A program made the position numbers and the translations under genes. 15,748 nucleotides of DNA from Tannerella sp. GTDB taxonomy: Bacteria > Bacteroidota > Bacteroidia > Bacteroidales > Tannerellaceae. Positions 6,417 through 14,746 of this stretch are shown piece after piece. The notes beneath the pieces are model-generated. The model did no database searches. It was not told the origin of the DNA and saw nothing but the letters and a program-made list of their open reading frames with translations. The stretch's first letter is position 1. Each line of letters opens with the position of its first letter. The stretch is taken from the NCBI GenBank assembly GCA_031277235.1, contig JAITMT010000163.1:1-15748 (forward strand), in the 5' to 3' direction.

Positions 6417-8065
6417 GTGAGATTGAAGTTTTTTTGCATAACATTAATAATGCTCCTTGTCCTGTCCTGCACGCAGCAGACAAAAACGGCAAAGGAAACT
6501 CTCGACGAGGCGGAAACGGTCATCGGCAGCAGCCCGACAGCGCTTTCCGGCTGCTGAACACCATCTATTTTCCCGAAGACTTGAGCAAAAAACAGTATAA
6601 CCGTTACGTCCTGCTGATGATGCAGGCAAAAGACAAAAGTTACCGCGACGTTACTGCCGACACCGCGATTTTTGCCGTAAAAGAATATTATGAAAAGAAA
6701 AACGACGCTCTCAACGCGGCTATGGCTGCCTATTACTGCGGACGGGTATATCACGAACAGAAGGAAGCCGAAAAAGCCACCGATGCCTACCATCAAGCCT
6801 TGCAATGGGCGGAGAGAACGAATGATTACAATTTGAAGGGGTTGATACACAGCAATTCTGCCATACTTTATAGAAGTCATCATTCTTATCCTGACGCCAT
6901 TGAAGAAGCTAAATCTGCTGTCGAAATGTATAAATTAGCTGGTAATCTTAAAAATGAAATTACTTCATGGAAAATAATCGGAGATTGTTTTTTATTGGAA
7001 AAAAAGATTGATAGCGCCTTTCGTTATTACGATGAAAGTCTGAAGTTGGCTGATTCCTGCCAAATAAATGATTTACAGTCAAGCATAAGGCAAAGTATGG
7101 GTGTAGCATACAGGGAAAAAAGAAATTATCAACAAGCAAAGAAACTTTTCGATGAAGCGCTGGCTCTTGCGATGGATACGGTGGAGCAGGCGAGAATTCT
7201 ATTGAATATTGCCCAATTATATGAAGTTAAGAATAATAATGATTCCGTACGTTTTTATTTTGACCGGGCAATGTCTCTTTCCGTGCACGATATGGCGCTA
7301 CTACGCATTTCTGCCAAACTGAGGTCGTCACTGGAAGAAAAAGCGGGAAACGATTCTGAAGCATTAAAATATTATAAAGAATATTACGATTACACACTGA
7401 AAGTTTTCGACAGTGAGAAAAACAATAAAATCCGGGAAATGCAGGAGAAATATAATTTTGACGCCGAAAAAAACAAAAACGTTCAACTCAGCCGGGATAA
7501 ATGGAAATTGTCCCTGATTGCGTTTGCAGGTTTTATTTTCTCCGTTCTCGTAATCCTTATCATATATGCCCGATACAGGCGGGAAAAAGAGGCGTTGGCG
7601 GAAACCGAAGAAAAAATCAATGCGCTGCAAAGAATGCAGTCGGAAGAAAATAACGAATTTCGAAAATTGCTGTTTGACCAGTTTAATATCATCATCAAAA
7701 CCGCAACTTTGGTAAAATATATGCCGTCAAAAGACAGAATGCAGGATAACTTCATCAAACGGTTTAACACCATCGTTTACGGGCAGGATACGATGGACTG
7801 GGACAAGGTTTACCGGTTGGGAAACCAGCTCTTTAACGGTCTGTTTGAGCGAATACGCAAGCAATATCCGAACATGAGCGAAGTGGATTTCCGGATATGC
7901 TGTCTGACTTGCGGCGACCTGGATAATATTCAAATCGGGATTTTGCTGCAAATATCCCCCCAAAATGTGATGAAACGCAAATCCGGCATCAGGAAACAAA
8001 CAGGTATGCAACCCAGAGAGGATTTTCACACTTTTTTTATGGAAAAACTGCCTGCCGAACCCTGA
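6417..8065 (+). CDS. TPR lipoprotein with transmembrane helix and C-terminal HTH, apparent frameshift near the N-terminus
   Basis: Member of the Bacteroidetes TPR/HTH family of membrane-tethered regulators. The N-terminal reading frame (GTG at 6417 or TTG at 6423) gives KFFCITLIMLLVLSC, a lipoprotein signal, then a linker to VIGSSP; it stops at 6557. The main frame, open from 6434 to 8065, continues the natural protein from PDSAFRLLNTIYF. One base appears to be missing near 6528-6540. The body holds TPR repeats (for example AAYYCGRVYHEQKEAEKATDA and AYREKRNYQQAKKLFDEAL), a single membrane helix at about 358-380 of the 543-residue frame, and a charged coiled coil (RREKEALAETEEK). It ends in a helix-turn-helix-like region (MSEVDFRICCLTCGD to NVMKRKSGIRKQ). 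I infer periplasmic TPRs sensing a signal and a cytoplasmic DNA-binding end. The gene precedes the DUF3244 gene, which has its own promoter. Confidence 0.8.
6528..6540 (+). other. Frameshift point in the TPR regulator gene
   Basis: Upstream, the lipoprotein frame reads ETVIGSSP and then ends in TALSGC and a stop. Downstream, the frame shifted by -1 reads PDSAFRLLN, the pattern expected for this family. The shift falls at a CCC run (6533-6535); a fourth C would restore one frame. The sequence lacks a canonical slippery heptamer, so mutation or sequencing error is more likely than programmed slippage. Confidence 0.65.
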
Positions 8066-8167
8066 AAACGACAGGTTTGACTCTTCCCGGTAACTTCCTT
8101 TTTGTTTTTTATTTCATTTATCATCAGTTAATTAAAAATATATTAACTTCCCTCCAACTTCTTTTCA

Positions 8168-8198
8168 TTGTTTGCTAAAATTATATACCTTATCTTTG
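8168..8198 (+). promoter_or_regulatory. Promoter of the DUF3244 gene
   Basis: TTG at 8168-8170, a 20-base spacer, and TATCTTTG at 8191-8198, a full match to the Bacteroidetes consensus. The start of transcription should lie near 8205, about 19 bases before the ATG. Confidence 0.75.
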
Positions 8199-8223
8199 CA
8201 GCAAATTTTTAAATAGAAAAGAC

Positions 8224-8604
8224 ATGAAAAAAATCGGTTTATTATTACTGCTGACGGGTTGTTTTTGGACAACCGCGATGCCACTTGGAAATACTTCCCC
8301 GTTTGATGAGGATGAAATAGATTTGAGTGGAAATTTAACCCCGGAGAAAACAAGGTCTTTGACCGTACCGATTGAGGCGTATTTAGCCGGATCAGGGATA
8401 GAGGTCTATTTCCTGGCAGATTTGGGGACGATTACCGTTTCCATCCATGACGAAACCGAAACTGCGGTTTATCAACAATCGTACCCGAAAACCGGCGGAT
8501 TGCAAACTGTTATTCCCGTCTCGGGTTTGGCAAGCGGTACTTATACGATTGAGTTTATGGACTCGCAAGGCAGGTATCTGTCGGGCAGTTTTGAAATTGA
8601 GTAA
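8224..8604 (+). CDS. DUF3244 family small secreted protein
   Basis: A 126-residue exported beta-sandwich protein of unknown role. The N-terminus is a signal peptide; LLTGC at residues 9-13 could be a lipobox, or cleavage may follow the TTAMP region. The mature part matches the family pattern: an acidic linker, the segment IDLSGNLTPEKTRSLTVPIE, then TITVSIHDETETAVYQQ, a central turn, and a C-terminal GLASGTYTIEFMDSQGRYLSG. The last part resembles the strand-turn-strand end of T9SS sorting domains, but the protein lacks the rest. It follows the TPR regulator gene, a common neighbourhood in Bacteroidales, and has its own promoter. Confidence 0.8.
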   Translation: MKKIGLLLLLTGCFWTTAMPLGNTSPFDEDEIDLSGNLTPEKTRSLTVPIEAYLAGSGIEVYFLADLGTITVSIHDETETAVYQQSYPKTGGLQTVIPVSGLASGTYTIEFMDSQGRYLSGSFEIE

Positions 8605-8679
8605 AAAGCAGGTAATAATCTGATAATTGTATAACGCAACTGAGAGTATATGACGGTGGAAAGGAGATGAAAGTTATAT

Positions 8680-8799
8680 ATGGGAAAACAGTGGCAAAAG
8701 AATATTAAATTAATGGAAGATATGCTTTTCAGCACTCCACGCGACGGCATAATACAACGGTTCCCGAAAAAGGAAGGCGGGAGCGAAGATAGACAATAG
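8680..8799 (+). CDS. Possible 39-residue small protein
   Basis: An open frame starting MGKQWQKNIKLMEDMLFSTP and ending KKEGGSEDRQ, in the 232-base gap between the DUF3244 and lipocalin-like genes. A good Shine-Dalgarno-like run (AAAGGAGATGA, 8660-8670) ends 9 bases before the ATG. The distal half is richer in G and C than the flanking bases. It is basic, has no signal or membrane segment, and I do not recognise it. It may be a remnant or chance frame. Confidence 0.25.
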   Translation: MGKQWQKNIKLMEDMLFSTPRDGIIQRFPKKEGGSEDRQ

Positions 8800-8836
8800 A
8801 TTATACATTGAATTATCAATTAAAAAAAGAAAAAAT

Positions 8837-9307
8837 ATGACAAAAAAGAAAGACATTTTAAAATTTATTTTTTTTATATTCTTACTTTTAGTTAATTTTA
8901 GCGGATGCGACAAGGAAAAAGAAAATATCAGTCCTGAATTCGAGGACGGTACCGGTATTGTTGGAACTTGGCAACTAATGGAATTTTTTGATGGAGGTAG
9001 TATCTCTCCGGGATGGCGTCCTATTAAAGACGGTTATACATACACATTTAATGCGGATGGTACATTTACTTCCACCAGATTTGCAGAGTGTACACATGGG
9101 ACGTACGAATTAGCAGATAATACATTATCACTTTATTTCGGATGTGATGGATTTGATCCATATTTTATCAATACCAGTACTTTTGTAGAACTCATTTTTT
9201 GGATAAAAGATAATACTTTCCATTTAGTTCCAATATATATGAACTGTGATGAAGGATGTACATTTAAATTTCGAAGAATTAAACAATTAAAAAGCAAAAA
9301 AAATTAA
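8837..9307 (+). CDS. Lipocalin-like lipoprotein
   Basis: A 156-residue lipoprotein: signal MTKKKDILKF followed by a hydrophobic run and the lipobox FSGC with the cysteine at residue 24. The mature domain has the pattern of Bacteroidetes lipocalin-like proteins: IVGTWQLMEFFDGG, then YTYTFNADGTFTSTRF, CTHGTYELADNTLSLYF, and a closing strand FKFRRIKQL. Cysteines in FAECTHG, YFGCDG and MNCDEGC may form disulphides. These small beta-barrels are thought to bind hydrophobic ligands, but no ligand can be inferred. Thirty-three bases separate it from the metalloprotease gene, so the two are probably co-transcribed. No clear promoter is seen upstream. Confidence 0.75.
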   Translation: MTKKKDILKFIFFIFLLLVNFSGCDKEKENISPEFEDGTGIVGTWQLMEFFDGGSISPGWRPIKDGYTYTFNADGTFTSTRFAECTHGTYELADNTLSLYFGCDGFDPYFINTSTFVELIFWIKDNTFHLVPIYMNCDEGCTFKFRRIKQLKSKKN

Positions 9308-9340
9308 AACGATTTATTAACAATAAAAATTTTTAAAATT

Positions 9341-10915
9341 ATGATTAAAAAGGTGTTTTTTTTGGTATTATTGGCCGCCTGCGGAATATCATTAAAAGGG
9401 CAGGATTGCGGCACAACGGGTATTTCCTCTTTTGAGATTACAGAGGAAATGTATAAAGAGTATGGAACAATGAATCGCCTTACTCAAACTTATTGTATCA
9501 ATGTTTTTATACATGTAGTGAGAGACAATAACGGTAGCGGTGGACTGAATCCCAATCAGATAAACAATATTATCGTTAATCTGAACTGGTATTTCAATTC
9601 ACACGGTATTTATTTTACAAATTCAGGATATGAATTCATAAATGCGACCGATTATCTGATACTTGACAGCGAATCGGAAGCATTATTATTAATGCAAAAA
9701 AATGTTCATTCCAATGCCATTAATATCTATACGGTAGATTCTTTGTATAAAAAAGATGGTCAGAGATTGGGAGGGAAAGCATTTGATATTCCATCAAATA
9801 GACTGGTTATACGCAAAGAATTGGCACTGATGGAAACTGCTGCACATGAAGTTGGACACTGTCTGAATTTGATGCATACGCATGAAACTGCATATTGTGT
9901 TGAAGCTCTTAATGGTTCGAATTGTTCTTCATGTGGTGATAAGGTATGTGATACCCCTGCCGATCCTTATCCGGAAACAAAAGCAGGTTACAATCCTGAC
10001 AAGACAAATCTTATGTCCTATTATCCAGTAGTCAGAGATCATTTCACTGCCGGACAGGTTGAAAGAATGAAAGTTTCAATAGATAATAGTTTGCAATTAC
10101 AAGAAATGCTCAGTACTGCCTGTGCATATCCAGAACCTGCACCCGTCATCACCGGTCCCTCCAGCGTCTGTCCCGGTTCTACTGCTACTTTTACCGTTTC
10201 CAACGCTCCGACCGGTTTTACATGGGGACACTTCAAGAATCTGACTCCGGTTTCGATTTCGGGCAATTCCGGAACTTTTCAGGCCACTTCGCCTGCTGGA
10301 CCATCCTGGGTATCAATCAATGTAGGCAGTACGGAAGTGGTAAGAAAAAATCTGTTTGCGGGTAACACCCTGTCCATAACCGGTCCGGATATCATAGCCA
10401 ATAATGCATCCGGTTCCTATTTTCCCGAATTCTCCTGTTCTCCTGCATCGGGTACTTTTTACTGGACACTCAGCCAGTCAGGGTCGCCGGCGCTACCTCA
10501 GACCGGAAAAACGTTCAGCAGCACACAATCCTTAGTCATTAAGGCAACGCCGGGGCCAGCGGCATACACCTATGTCCTGGAAGTTGCATTCGGAATTACG
10601 ACTGTAACAAAATACATCGGTATCAACGGAGGAACACTGACAATGGTTGCCATGATAGAACAGAAACTCTCTCCCAACCCTGCATCCTCGGAGGTTACCG
10701 TTGATGTGATTGATAACAGTACCGATCCGGCAGGCAGGTCTGCCAAGGTCTATACCGTTCAAATCGTGGATATGTCCGGTAGAGCGGTATATCAGGAAAA
10801 AAATCAGGGCGGTAAATTCAATATATCTACTTCGTCGTTTCCGAATGGTATTTACAAAGTCATAGTTTCCGACGGCGAAAATACCGCTCAGGAAACACTG
10901 ATTATTAAACATTAA
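9341..10915 (+). CDS. Secreted M43 (pappalysin/cytophagalysin) zinc metalloprotease with T9SS sorting domain
   Basis: Extracellular metzincin protease. The zinc motif HEVGHCLNLMH gives ligands H169, H173 and H179 with catalytic E170, and the Met-turn is NLMSYY (M225). Cysteines in CVEALNGSNCSSCGDKVC probably form the disulphides usual in M43. The N-terminus is a signal peptide; LAAC at 11-14 could pass as a lipobox, but a T9SS cargo normally uses ordinary cleavage, here perhaps after LKGQ. Residues about 265-435 form two Ig/PKD-like beta domains (ITGPSSVCPGSTATF and ITGPDIIANNASG). The last about 80 residues start LSPNPASSEVTV, contain VDMSGRAVYQE and FPNGIYKVIVSDG, and end ETLIIKH: a type A T9SS sorting domain. 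Substrate is unknown. A strong terminator follows. Confidence 0.9.
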   Translation: MIKKVFFLVLLAACGISLKGQDCGTTGISSFEITEEMYKEYGTMNRLTQTYCINVFIHVVRDNNGSGGLNPNQINNIIVNLNWYFNSHGIYFTNSGYEFINATDYLILDSESEALLLMQKNVHSNAINIYTVDSLYKKDGQRLGGKAFDIPSNRLVIRKELALMETAAHEVGHCLNLMHTHETAYCVEALNGSNCSSCGDKVCDTPADPYPETKAGYNPDKTNLMSYYPVVRDHFTAGQVERMKVSIDNSLQLQEMLSTACAYPEPAPVITGPSSVCPGSTATFTVSNAPTGFTWGHFKNLTPVSISGNSGTFQATSPAGPSWVSINVGSTEVVRKNLFAGNTLSITGPDIIANNASGSYFPEFSCSPASGTFYWTLSQSGSPALPQTGKTFSSTQSLVIKATPGPAAYTYVLEVAFGITTVTKYIGINGGTLTMVAMIEQKLSPNPASSEVTVDVIDNSTDPAGRSAKVYTVQIVDMSGRAVYQEKNQGGKFNISTSSFPNGIYKVIVSDGENTAQETLIIKH

Positions 10916-10924
10916 AAATATAAT

Positions 10925-10969
10925 TTTCTGTTCCTGCAAGATTGTTAATCCGCAGGAACAGAAATTTTT
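10925..10969 (+). terminator. Rho-independent terminator after the M43 protease gene
   Basis: Thirteen-bp perfect stem (TTTCTGTTCCTGC / GCAGGAACAGAAA), a 14-base loop, then TTTTT. It starts 10 bases after the stop codon. Confidence 0.9.
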
Positions 10970-11091
10970 AACTGTCAATCTCAACCAATGGCAAAACAAA
11001 ACTGCAACGCAGTAATCCACGGTTTAATCATAAAGTTAAAAATCCAATCCTGAATTAAGTTCAGGAGTAAATCTGAAATCATAAATTATAT

Positions 11092-11125
11092 AAAGCCCGC
11101 CCGTCGAAAAACCGGCGGGCTTTTT
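11092..11125 (+). terminator. Second rho-independent terminator in the intergenic region
   Basis: Ten-bp stem AAAGCCCGCC / GGCGGGCTTT with a 12-base loop and five T. The adenines before the left arm would let it act in both directions. Between it and the first terminator lies a TCCTGAA/TTCAGGA hairpin at 11048-11066 but no convincing gene. The rest of 11126-11284 shows nothing recognisable. Confidence 0.85.
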
Positions 11126-11284
11126 CATTTTTCCACCCGAAAATTCAAAAAAGACGCAACGAAGAATCAACGAACCTCCAACGAAGGAACAGGTGACGAA
11201 AAAGACAATTACTGAAAATTTGCCCGTGCAAAGTAAAAAATAACCCCGCCAAACAATTTCCCCCTTATTTAGAACATATTTACC

Positions 11285-11314
11285 CTGTACGCATGTCTGT
11301 ATGGAGTAATTTTG
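11285..11314 (+). promoter_or_regulatory. Promoter of the GH43-like glycosidase gene
   Basis: TAATTTTG at 11307-11314 matches the -7 consensus. CTG at 11285-11287, 19 bases upstream, is a near match to TTG. It supports translation from the ATG at 11344; an upstream in-frame start at 11293 would lie inside the promoter. Confidence 0.65.
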
Positions 11315-11343
11315 CACCGTCAAAACGTATCTCAATACTCGAT

Positions 11344-14300
11344 ATGAAAAAAAGTATCTTCATCCTAATACTGTGTAACCTGCTTGCTTCTAACAGTGCG
11401 GGCCAATCCGATACGGTCAGACATACCAATCCGGTATTGACATTGGCCGACGGATGTGTGGAACGTTTTATGGGCTATTTCTATGCAACGGGACAGGGTG
11501 CAAGAGGAGGTATTTATCCGTCGAAGGATTTAGTATCGTGGGCTACTCCAACTTTGGGGATTACTACGGATGAGGTGCAATGGCTGACTATGCCTCAATA
11601 TCAATCTCTTCCGGGAATCGGCACGTATAAGGGAGTGATGGCAGGAGATATTTTATACCGGAACGGCGTTTTTCATGCCTATTGGAACGGGATAGGACAT
11701 GCTTACGCTCCGGCGCCTTTAGGTCCCTACAAGGAAAATTCCGTAAACGAACCTTTCGACGATTACGGAATTGATGTGCAAGTGTTTCAGGATGAAGACG
11801 GGGAAATATACTATGTAAAAAAAAGAAATGCGGTAGACCCGCATCCGGTAACGGGAGATAAATCCAACATAGACGGTCCGGAAATCTGGATTTTAAAAAT
11901 GAACTCTCCTTTTGTTCGGAAAGGTATTCCGGCAACCGATGCCGGCGTGCAGCTCACGCATCAGCGCGGACATCCCACCAGCATCAATCACGTGAATTTC
12001 GAAGGACCGGAATTAGCAAAATACAGGGATAGATATTATTTGTTTTTTGCATCCAACAGAATGGGCCCGCGTTCGGGACTGTATCAAATTGGCGTCGCCG
12101 AAAGTGACGCACCGATGAATTTTACCAATGAAAAAAAATATCCTCATGCCGTCCATACGAGAAATACGGAACAGCATCTATTGGAATACAAAACCATTTT
12201 GCATACTGCCGAGCACGGAGGGTGGAGCGCTAAACACGTAACGCAGAAGCCGGCGGCCGGATGGATGAATCTTGATTTTGACGATGCTGCATGGAACTCA
12301 TCAACAGGAGGATACGGACGACAGGAATACGATCTCTACGCAAGAACCACGCATACCAATGCACGCATACGGGCGAGAAAAACGGAATGGACTGCCTCCA
12401 ATATCTATATTCGCAGAAAGTTCACTTTAGAAAATATACCGGAAAATGCAGGTCTTAAATATTGGGTGAACGGAAATGCCGACTTTTACATAAATGGGAA
12501 TAAAATTAATGTTAACGCCCGAAATGAAACCTACTGCAATATGGAAATAAACACTTCTTTTCTCGTGAAGGGAGAGAATATAATTGCTGTGGAGGTTGCT
12601 GCCCCCTGTTCGGATCAATATTGCCAGCAGTTTATTGATTTCGGATTGTATGATACCGGCGGAAAAAAGATTGAAAATGTCGCTTTAGGGCAGGCGCAAC
12701 CAAATTTTGTAATCGGTCCCAACGGGTTTGAACGCTGGATGATGTATAAAGCCTATTTCAATTCCCCGCAGCAACAGCAGGGGATTGACCGGATTCATTT
12801 CTACGACAAAGAGGTCGTCGTGGAGAGTAGCGTCGTGAAAAATACGACCGGCTATCATCCGAAACCTTCTATGCCGACGTTTAGCGATTATTTCGACTTG
12901 ATGCTTCCATACGCTTACGAATATCTTAACAACAGCGAATGGGACATGACGGACGGGATGTTGAAGCCGAAAAACGCCGCCGTTTCCGAACTGCTATTTC
13001 GAGCCGATCCAATGACGAACTACCGCTACGAAATTCCTTTTCGTATCGAAAGCAGCAAGGGCGATTATATGGGAGCCTACGCTTATTATGTAGATCCGGA
13101 TAATTGGCTGAAAATCAAGATTAATAGAGATGACGCCGCTTGGGAATATGAAATCAACCGGAACGGAGTTCTCACCAAACAATTTCAAAATTTACCCGCT
13201 AAATTCAAGTTCTTAGACGACCATCCGCTTGTCGCCCACTACGATGAGCCTTGGCATACCCTTACTATTTATAAAAACGGAGCGAATTTCAAAGTAGAAC
13301 TTGATTATTTTAATTTAACGCTGAACGGTTTAATCCATACCGATTTTACCGGCAGTGGAAAAATTGGATTGATCGGTTCTTCCAATAATGTCAATTTTGA
13401 TGCCGTACAATATACCAACGGCTGGGACGAATGGGATGATAATATTACGGGATGGGAAACAAAAGGCGGCGCATGGACGGTGAACGAAAACGGTATGCAG
13501 CAAACGCAATCGTTCGGAAAAGCAATCACCCTGAAAGGCGATAAAAACTACGATTACGAATTTTCCGTTTTTATGAAGAACGACAAGATACCGACTGGTG
13601 GAAAAGCCGGATTTTATCCGCTCTACATAGATGAAAACAATTATGTGCAAGCTGGAATTGACTACCCGACCGGAAAGTTGGAAATTATAAAAAAAGAAAA
13701 CGGAGGAGAAGAAACACAATACTTCGACCTGTCGAACAATACTTACCGGCAATATACTTTCCATTCCTATCCGACCACTTCTTACCAATATGATTTCCGT
13801 TGCGAAACAGATGTGTCGGGAGTGAATATTCTCTGGTTTGAAGGAAATTATCCTTACCTGAACCAGACATTCGACTTGCCGACTGATGTAAAATTCTATG
13901 CTTTGCAAGGCAACGCATGGATTCCACTGTCGCATCAATTGGACGGTGAATTGAGATTCTCCTACTTTAACCGTTTCACTTTCGACAAAGTGCGGACAAA
14001 AGCCATCAGAATGGATGTTACTCCCAAAGCAGGCATGGCATGCCGGGCATTCGCAGCCTATTTTAGCGAAGATTTGGCTTCGTCCTATTTCCTCCGTGCC
14101 CGAAGGGAAAACGACAAACTCTATCTTTTTGTCAACGATTCGCTCAAAACAATTCTCGACGGCGATTGGGCTCCATCGAATGTTGGGTTATACACCGAAT
14201 CATGCACGGCTGGTTTCAACGGTATTCTGCACTATCAGACAGGAAAAGTAGCCGTTACGAAAATAAATATACCTCCATTAAGTTGCGCTGTCGGAGAAAG

Positions 14301-14745
14301 CATTCAATTAATCGCGGAAGTGGAACCGGCAAATGCCACCAATAAACTGCTGGTGTGGGAGAGTTCCGATCCGGCAATAGCCGGCATAGATCATACCGGT
14401 AAATTAACAAGACATGCTTGGGGTAATGTGAGCGTTTCTGCCCGGACTGCCGATGGGGGCACGGTAAAAGAAACTGTGACGCTGGAAGAAAATACCGGCA
14501 TGGACATGCCCGAATCCTCCAATTTTTTATACTATCCAAATCCGGTGAGAGACAGGCTTACGATTAATCCGGGTGGGCAAATGGCGACTGTCAGCCTGTT
14601 TTCCCTTTCGGGTAATGCGCTAATAAACCGGATTGTAAACGGGAATAGCGAAAAAATAGACGTAAGTGCATTGTCCGCCGGAATCTACATACTAAATATT
14701 TTCAACAACGATCTTAAAGTATCAGGTAAGATAATAAAAAATTAA
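11344..14745 (+). CDS. Secreted multidomain GH43-like glycosidase with T9SS sorting domain
   Basis: Predicted 1133-residue extracellular enzyme acting on plant or host glycans, probably on arabinose- or xylose-containing linkages; the exact substrate cannot be read. A signal peptide MKKSIFILILCNLLASNSAGQ comes first. The five-bladed propeller begins at HTNPVLTLADG with candidate base D36. It continues with D144 (YGIDVQVF), the usual pKa modulator, and E220 (NFEGPELAKY), the candidate acid. It is then interrupted at about 290-420 by a jelly-roll, galactose-binding-like domain (FDDAAWNSSTGGYG, YWVNGNADFYINGNKI, ENIIAVEV) and resumes at about 460-485 with NGFERWMMYKAYF and GIDRIHF. Residues 515-968 resemble concanavalin/laminin-G-like domains with weakly recognised inserts. 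A Big_2 domain follows at about 970-1049 (AEVEPANATNKLLVWESSDP), then a T9SS domain from about 1062 (YYPNPVRDRLTI to KVSGKIIKN). Confidence 0.85.
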   Translation: MKKSIFILILCNLLASNSAGQSDTVRHTNPVLTLADGCVERFMGYFYATGQGARGGIYPSKDLVSWATPTLGITTDEVQWLTMPQYQSLPGIGTYKGVMAGDILYRNGVFHAYWNGIGHAYAPAPLGPYKENSVNEPFDDYGIDVQVFQDEDGEIYYVKKRNAVDPHPVTGDKSNIDGPEIWILKMNSPFVRKGIPATDAGVQLTHQRGHPTSINHVNFEGPELAKYRDRYYLFFASNRMGPRSGLYQIGVAESDAPMNFTNEKKYPHAVHTRNTEQHLLEYKTILHTAEHGGWSAKHVTQKPAAGWMNLDFDDAAWNSSTGGYGRQEYDLYARTTHTNARIRARKTEWTASNIYIRRKFTLENIPENAGLKYWVNGNADFYINGNKINVNARNETYCNMEINTSFLVKGENIIAVEVAAPCSDQYCQQFIDFGLYDTGGKKIENVALGQAQPNFVIGPNGFERWMMYKAYFNSPQQQQGIDRIHFYDKEVVVESSVVKNTTGYHPKPSMPTFSDYFDLMLPYAYEYLNNSEWDMTDGMLKPKNAAVSELLFRADPMTNYRYEIPFRIESSKGDYMGAYAYYVDPDNWLKIKINRDDAAWEYEINRNGVLTKQFQNLPAKFKFLDDHPLVAHYDEPWHTLTIYKNGANFKVELDYFNLTLNGLIHTDFTGSGKIGLIGSSNNVNFDAVQYTNGWDEWDDNITGWETKGGAWTVNENGMQQTQSFGKAITLKGDKNYDYEFSVFMKNDKIPTGGKAGFYPLYIDENNYVQAGIDYPTGKLEIIKKENGGEETQYFDLSNNTYRQYTFHSYPTTSYQYDFRCETDVSGVNILWFEGNYPYLNQTFDLPTDVKFYALQGNAWIPLSHQLDGELRFSYFNRFTFDKVRTKAIRMDVTPKAGMACRAFAAYFSEDLASSYFLRARRENDKLYLFVNDSLKTILDGDWAPSNVGLYTESCTAGFNGILHYQTGKVAVTKINIPPLSCAVGESIQLIAEVEPANATNKLLVWESSDPAIAGIDHTGKLTRHAWGNVSVSARTADGGTVKETVTLEENTGMDMPESSNFLYYPNPVRDRLTINPGGQMATVSLFSLSGNALINRIVNGNSEKIDVSALSAGIYILNIFNNDLKVSGKIIKN

Positions 14746-14746
14746 A

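Noticed and set aside
6528..6540. Programmed -1 ribosomal frameshift
   Set aside because: No X_XXY_YYZ slippery heptamer or clear downstream structure was seen at the junction; indel or sequencing error is simpler.
8541..8819. 92-residue open frame on the minus strand
   Set aside because: It overlaps the end of the DUF3244 gene on the opposite strand, has no promoter or family resemblance, and its composition is that of an antisense shadow.
10988..11053. 21-residue frame MAKQNCNAVIHGLIIKLKIQS between the two terminators
   Set aside because: It is too short to judge, has no ribosome binding site or promoter, and overlaps a hairpin at its stop; it could be chance.
13330..13938. 202-residue open frame on the minus strand inside the glycosidase gene
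   Set aside because: It is antisense to the laminin-G-like region, with no promoter, signal or family pattern.
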